Below are positions 60,386-64,000 of a stretch of 64,000 bases of DNA, one piece after another. The notes under the pieces are model-generated. The model made no database searches and was not told the origin of the DNA. It worked only from the letters and a program-made list of their open reading frames with translations. Position 1 is the first letter of the stretch, and each line of letters opens with the position of its first letter. The stretch is taken from the NCBI RefSeq assembly GCF_000981585.1, contig NZ_LN831776.1:2123001-2187000 (forward strand), in the 5' to 3' direction. This DNA is from Paenibacillus riograndensis SBR5 (lineage in GTDB: Bacteria; Bacillota; Bacilli; Paenibacillales; Paenibacillaceae). Position numbers and translations under genes: made by a program.

Positions 60386-61516
60386 TTACCGTTCATACCA
60401 ATAGCCCGGCACTCCGCGCTCCAGCCGCATCAAGGCCTCCAGATAAAAATAGTCCCCCCAGATCACATAATCATCAGGCGAAATATCAAGCCGGACGGCA
60501 TAGGAACCTCGGTTCAGCAGTCCTTGTGCATCCGGCTCCCCCTTCGTGGAGTAGTTGGCGGCAAGGGAGGCAACGATTCTCCGGGCAGCTTGCGCCAGCC
60601 ATTCCCGGTCAGCGTCGTGCTCTGGAAGCAGCTCAACCAGCTCCAGCATGCCCGATGCGGCAATGGCTGCAGCGGAGCTGTCCCGTTTGGTCTCGGGAAT
60701 CTGCGGCACATCGAAATCCCAGAACACCACGCTATCCTCAGGAAGCCGGTCCACAAAATAGCGGGCGAGCCGCTTGGAGGTTTCCAGCAGCCCGGGCTGC
60801 CGCATATACCGGTAGGCCAGCGCGAAACCGTAAATACCCCAGGCTTGGCCTCTGGTCCAGGTCGAGCCGTCCCGGCTCCCTTGGTGGGTCCCTCCGCGGA
60901 TCGAGTCTCCGGTCACCGGATCAAAGTAAAAGGTATGGTACGTGGAGTCATCTCCACGGACCAGAAAACGGCGGCTCATGGCCGTCTGCTGCTCGGCGGC
61001 CTGACGGTAGGCTTCCCGGCCGGTCTGCTGGTAAGCCCAATGCAGCAAAGGCAAATTCATCAGGCAATCAATGATAATGCGGCCGCCGTTCTCGGGATCA
61101 TTTTTGGGGCCCCACGCCTGGAGAATTCCCGGAATTTCGCGCCATCTTTCCAGCAGAACATCCGCTGCCTGCAAGGCGGCGGACCGGGAGCTTTCGTCCC
61201 GTTCCAGAATCCAATGGGCTTTGATGGAGGGAGAATAGAGAAATCCGATGTCATGATGCTCCAGGCCCACCCGGTGCTCAAGACGCTCCCGGAAGTTGTC
61301 CAAGGTTGTCATAGCGGCCGTCCGAAACCGGGGGTCTCTGGAGTATTCATAAGACAGCCAGAGCATCCCGGTCCAGAAGCCCTCGGTCCAATCGTTACCG
61401 GGAGTCAGCCGGTAGATCCGGTCTCCTTGGGTGCTTGTAACGGGGAACTTGTCTCCAAATCGCTCAATATTGTGTGAAACTACGCGCAAGGCGTCTTCGA
61501 TGGCTTGTGCCCACAT
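60386..61516 (-). CDS. Unsaturated glucuronyl hydrolase, glycoside hydrolase family 88
   Basis: A 376-residue cytoplasmic enzyme that hydrates and removes the 4,5-unsaturated uronic acid left by polysaccharide lyases. The (alpha/alpha)6 fold is clear, with the two essential aspartates in EHHDIGFLYSPS and GGRIIIDCLMNLPLL, plus RGQAWGIYGFALAY and DSSAAAIAASGMLEL. I start at ATG 61516, behind GGAGG at seven bases; an ATG at 61531 has no site. The gene heads a two-gene operon with the lyase-like gene and is divergent from an AraC regulator that likely activates it. Confidence 0.93.
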   Translation of the reverse strand: MWAQAIEDALRVVSHNIERFGDKFPVTSTQGDRIYRLTPGNDWTEGFWTGMLWLSYEYSRDPRFRTAAMTTLDNFRERLEHRVGLEHHDIGFLYSPSIKAHWILERDESSRSAALQAADVLLERWREIPGILQAWGPKNDPENGGRIIIDCLMNLPLLHWAYQQTGREAYRQAAEQQTAMSRRFLVRGDDSTYHTFYFDPVTGDSIRGGTHQGSRDGSTWTRGQAWGIYGFALAYRYMRQPGLLETSKRLARYFVDRLPEDSVVFWDFDVPQIPETKRDSSAAAIAASGMLELVELLPEHDADREWLAQAARRIVASLAANYSTKGEPDAQGLLNRGSYAVRLDISPDDYVIWGDYFYLEALMRLERGVPGYWYER

Positions 61517-61560
61517 AGTGGTATCCTCCATTTCGCGTTATCATGCTGCCTCTATTATAT

Positions 61561-61583
61561 AACCGGACGAATGATTGCCGGTT
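61561..61583. promoter_or_regulatory. Inverted repeat in the GH88/AraC divergent promoter region
   Basis: AACCGG (61561-61566) and CCGGTT (61578-61583) are perfect 6-bp inverted arms with an 11-bp spacer. A possible binding site for the adjacent AraC protein. Confidence 0.3.
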
Positions 61584-61633
61584 GTGCTAAAATGTAACCA
61601 AATTGCGATTATAGCAACGGGGAGGCGTTCGCG

Positions 61634-62518
61634 TTGGCGTCACACATTGAACATGTGGATCCGGGTCACAGCAGCTTTTTTCTGGCTTTCCGGGATGAGC
61701 TGCAGGAGGACCACTTTCATAAATTTCATGCACATCAGGGTCTGGAATTGTTATTTATCCATGAAGGGCAAGGGATCGTGGAGGTGGAGGGCCGCACCTA
61801 TGAACTGCAAGGAGGATCGTTGTTCTGCTTCCAGCCGTACCAGCTGCACAAGGTGGAGATTCCCGCCCCAAGGGATGCCCGGGATGTCCGCTATGTCCGG
61901 ACGAACCTGACCTTTGAGCCCCGGTATCTGGAGCCGTTTTTGGCTCCATATCCCAAGCTGGAGGCGTTTCTCCGCTTTTTATCCAGGGGGACGCTGTCTT
62001 CGCCCAGATTTGCTGTTGATGACAGCCGGCTGATGGGAGCGGTGGAGAGTCATGTTCAGGCCGTACTTGAACCGGGGGAGGGGCAGGAGGAGGCCCGCAT
62101 CCTGTTCCTGATCTCCTTGCTGCGGTATCTCCAGCTGGCGGTTATCTCCGGGGAGGAACTGCCGCCGGAAGGCTGGTCTGTTAAAACAACGGCCCATATC
62201 GAATCGGTTATGGATTGGATCGAAGATCATTTCCGGCAGCCCTTCAGTCTGGAGCTGCTGGCAGGGGAGCTGCATCTGTCCTCCTACTATGTATCCCATT
62301 TGTTCAAACAGTACACCGGGGTATCGCTCACGGATTATGTCACGGCCAGAAGAATCCGTGAAGCCTGCGTGCTGCTGGGGAGCTCCGGGCAGTCCGTACA
62401 GAGAATCGCCCGCGAGGTCGGGGGGCTAAGCGCCCCTTATTTTTGCAAGCTGTTCAAAAAACACAAAGGCATGACGCCCCTGGACTACCGTTCGGCGCTT
62501 CACCATACGGCCAAATAG
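61634..62518 (+). CDS. AraC family regulator with cupin-like sensing domain
   Basis: A 294-residue regulator. The N-terminal half is a cupin-like ligand domain (HKFHAHQGLELLFIHEGQG, typical of AraC_binding) and the C-terminal half has two helix-turn-helix units (SSYYVSHLFKQYTGVSLTDY; APYFCKLFKKHKG). TTG start, eight bases after GGGGAGG. It is divergent from the GH88 operon and most likely activates it in response to an unsaturated or uronic oligosaccharide. Confidence 0.9.
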   Translation: MASHIEHVDPGHSSFFLAFRDELQEDHFHKFHAHQGLELLFIHEGQGIVEVEGRTYELQGGSLFCFQPYQLHKVEIPAPRDARDVRYVRTNLTFEPRYLEPFLAPYPKLEAFLRFLSRGTLSSPRFAVDDSRLMGAVESHVQAVLEPGEGQEEARILFLISLLRYLQLAVISGEELPPEGWSVKTTAHIESVMDWIEDHFRQPFSLELLAGELHLSSYYVSHLFKQYTGVSLTDYVTARRIREACVLLGSSGQSVQRIAREVGGLSAPYFCKLFKKHKGMTPLDYRSALHHTAK

Positions 62519-62530
62519 CGGACGGGTTCC

Positions 62531-62578
62531 CGCGCCGGCCTTATCCCGGCACCGGGTAAGCCGGATTTGTCCCGGCTT
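62531..62578. terminator. Hairpin between convergent AraC genes
   Basis: CCGGCCTTATCCCG (from 62532) pairs imperfectly with CGGGTAAGCCGG, ending near 62562. It probably ends both converging AraC transcripts. Confidence 0.5.
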
Positions 62579-63448
62579 TTAAGCCTTTCCGTTCCTGATC
62601 TGGCGGTAGCTTCCGGGGGTGACCCCAGTTTGTTTCCGAAACAGCCGGATGAAGTAATTGGCATTTTCAATGCCAACCTGCCGGCCTACTTCCGATACGG
62701 AAAGCTCCATGTTTTCCAGCAATGATTTAGCCTTCTTGATTTGCAGATCATGCAGATACTGGAGCGGACTCATCCCTGTGTATGTTTTGAGGCACCGGGC
62801 GAGATAATCGAACCGGAAATGAAGCGTCTGCTCCATGTGCCTGGCGTCGAAGGGCCGGGTCAGGTGCTGCTGGAGGTAGGCGATTGTCTGATCGCAGAGC
62901 TGTCTTGCGCGGGGGGCATATTGCATTTTTGCGGCAGCCTGCAATTGGACCAGAAGACCGGCAAGCTGCGTCTGCAGCGGTAAGGAGCTTGCCGGAGACA
63001 AGGCCTGATGAAGCTCCACCATCTGCTCCAGGAACGGCAGAACGCCGGGAGGATGCAAAACGGTAAACTTCGGAATATACATCACCTGCTGCTGCGGAGC
63101 CACATCGAGATTTGTCCCTTTGACATAGGGAAAGGACCAGGGGATTTTTCCGCTATCGATTGTTCGGACCGGTGCCGGATGAACAAAATGAATCCAGTAA
63201 ATTTCCGTGATTTCTTCACAAGGACGATGCCCGGTATGCCTGCGGCCCGGTTCGAGCACCAGCATGGTGCCTGCCTTGATTTCGTAGGGCACCTCATCTT
63301 CCGTCATATACAGGGTGCCCTTCATGACAAACAGCATGTCATATACATCGAACGAACGGGTTTCATGTTTTTGCCCCGGCGGCCAAAAGGCATGGCCGAT
63401 GGTCACCAGCTGCGGCAGCGGGGGGATGGCAAGCTCCAGGCAATTCAT
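62579..63448 (-). CDS. AraC family regulator
   Basis: A 289-residue regulator: cupin-like N-terminal domain (YDMLFVMKGTLYMTEDEVP; EPGRRHTGHRP) and C-terminal double helix-turn-helix (FDYLARCLKTYTGMSPLQYL; NYFIRLFRKQTGVTPGSYR). ATG start after AAAGGAG. It is divergent from the glycosidase-like gene at the window end, its likely target. Confidence 0.9.
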   Translation of the reverse strand: MNCLELAIPPLPQLVTIGHAFWPPGQKHETRSFDVYDMLFVMKGTLYMTEDEVPYEIKAGTMLVLEPGRRHTGHRPCEEITEIYWIHFVHPAPVRTIDSGKIPWSFPYVKGTNLDVAPQQQVMYIPKFTVLHPPGVLPFLEQMVELHQALSPASSLPLQTQLAGLLVQLQAAAKMQYAPRARQLCDQTIAYLQQHLTRPFDARHMEQTLHFRFDYLARCLKTYTGMSPLQYLHDLQIKKAKSLLENMELSVSEVGRQVGIENANYFIRLFRKQTGVTPGSYRQIRNGKA

Positions 63449-63609
63449 TGCAGGGTGCTCCTTTCAGAACCTGTTATCAATGGTTTCATTGTAGCATGGT
63501 AAAATTCAATAAGGTAGAAAATGTGCTACTATAAGTCGATTCAGGACCTGTAAGATCCCGGAAGAAGTCATTATACTGAAGGTATAAGATCCGGAAAGGA
63601 AGGGAAAAC

Positions 63610-64000
63610 ATGCGATTTCGTCAGGTTCATCTCGATTATCACACCTCCGAAGCCATAACACCAATCGGAGCCTGTTTTGACAAAAAACAGTTTCAGGAGA
63701 TGCTGAAGCTGGGCAACGTGGATTCTGTCACAGTCTTCTCCAAATGCCACCATGGCTGGGCCTATCATCCGTCGGAGGCCAATGAGATTCATCCCGGGCT
63801 GAGCTTCGATTTACTTGGAGCCCAGATTGAAGCCGCCCATGAAATTAACGTAAAGACGCCGGTATATCTGTCGGCCGGTCTGGATGAGAAGCTGGCCAGG
63901 CGCCATCCGGAATGGCTTATCCGGGACGAAAACGATCAGACGAACTGGGTGAAAGGCTTCCTGGAACCGGGATATCACCAGTTCTGCATGAACACGCCTT
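63610..64000 (+). CDS. Glycoside-hydrolase-like TIM-barrel protein, 5' part only
   Basis: The first 130 codons of a gene that runs off the window, starting at ATG after GGAAGGG. The sequence (IGACFDKKQFQEMLKLGNVD, FSKCHHGWAYHPSEAN, VYLSAGLDEKLARRHPEW) belongs to a Paenibacillus-typical group annotated as alpha-L-fucosidase-like or as beta-galactosidase trimerisation-domain proteins; catalytic residues would lie beyond the end. It is divergent from an AraC regulator and close to the GH88 operon. Confidence 0.72.
   Translation, partial: MRFRQVHLDYHTSEAITPIGACFDKKQFQEMLKLGNVDSVTVFSKCHHGWAYHPSEANEIHPGLSFDLLGAQIEAAHEINVKTPVYLSAGLDEKLARRHPEWLIRDENDQTNWVKGFLEPGYHQFCMNTP

Noticed and set aside
1..64000. 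tRNA, rRNA, riboswitch or complete insertion sequence
   Set aside because: No cloverleaf, conserved riboswitch core, transposase or paired terminal repeats around a transposase were found by reading; a covariance-model scan would be decisive.

Overview
The window looks like a chromosome segment of a Paenibacillus-type Firmicute. The evidence is strong AGGAGG-like ribosome binding sites with many GTG and TTG starts, SLH-domain surface proteins, YesM/YesN two-component pairs beside carbohydrate ABC transporters without their own ATPase, membrane AraC regulators, a LoaP-type NusG paralogue, and a moderate GC content. No rRNA, tRNA, CRISPR array, intact IS element or prophage was seen.

Layout. 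1-15 kb: the end of a nonribosomal peptide synthetase (NRPS) locus. It has a terminal module with a Ser-like adenylation domain and thioesterase, a second NRPS made of near-identical duplicated A-PCP-C units that ends in two condensation domains, a GNAT acetyltransferase, and, on the other strand, an Sfp-type phosphopantetheinyl transferase and LoaP; a BtrH-like protein follows. 15-23 kb: cell-surface functions, namely an M14 carboxypeptidase with three SLH domains, an ECF sigma / anti-sigma / secreted-protein operon and a beta-propeller protein. 23.6-34.6 kb: a probable alpha-galactoside system (GH36 enzyme, LacI regulator, YesM/YesN pair, ABC binding protein and two permeases). 35.1-45.2 kb: an unusual locus, with an MFS exporter and LacI repressor facing a tightly packed seven-gene run. 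That run holds two tandem DUF1611 P-loop proteins, a cyclodextrin-glucanotransferase-like protein that has lost its catalytic barrel, a small unknown protein, a GT4 glycosyltransferase, an FrhB-like iron-sulfur flavoprotein and an AroA-like enolpyruvyl transferase. Matching LacI-type palindromes lie in front of the exporter and of the seven-gene run. 46-56.6 kb: a membrane AraC regulator, an LplA/LplB/YtcP-type transporter and a 1508-residue secreted beta-helix protein. 56.7-64 kb: a GNAT protein, a YiiG-like lipoprotein, an alginate-lyase-like protein with a GH88 unsaturated glucuronyl hydrolase, two AraC regulators, and the start of a glycosidase-like gene.

Much of the window sits at the junction of polysaccharide uptake/degradation and specialised metabolism. 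The best candidate for an undescribed system is the LacI-controlled 36.4-45.2 kb locus. Pairing an AroA-fold enolpyruvyl transferase with an overlapping flavin/Fe-S reductase gene, a glycosyltransferase, a non-catalytic starch-binding-type protein and an exporter suggests an unknown small glycosylated product; the chemistry is inference.

The larger intergenic spaces (30.2-31.4, 34.6-35.1 and 45.3-46.0 kb) contain no convincing genes. They hold a family of modular inverted-repeat elements present in permuted order, and 51-bp tandem hairpin repeats whose stems show compensatory base changes.
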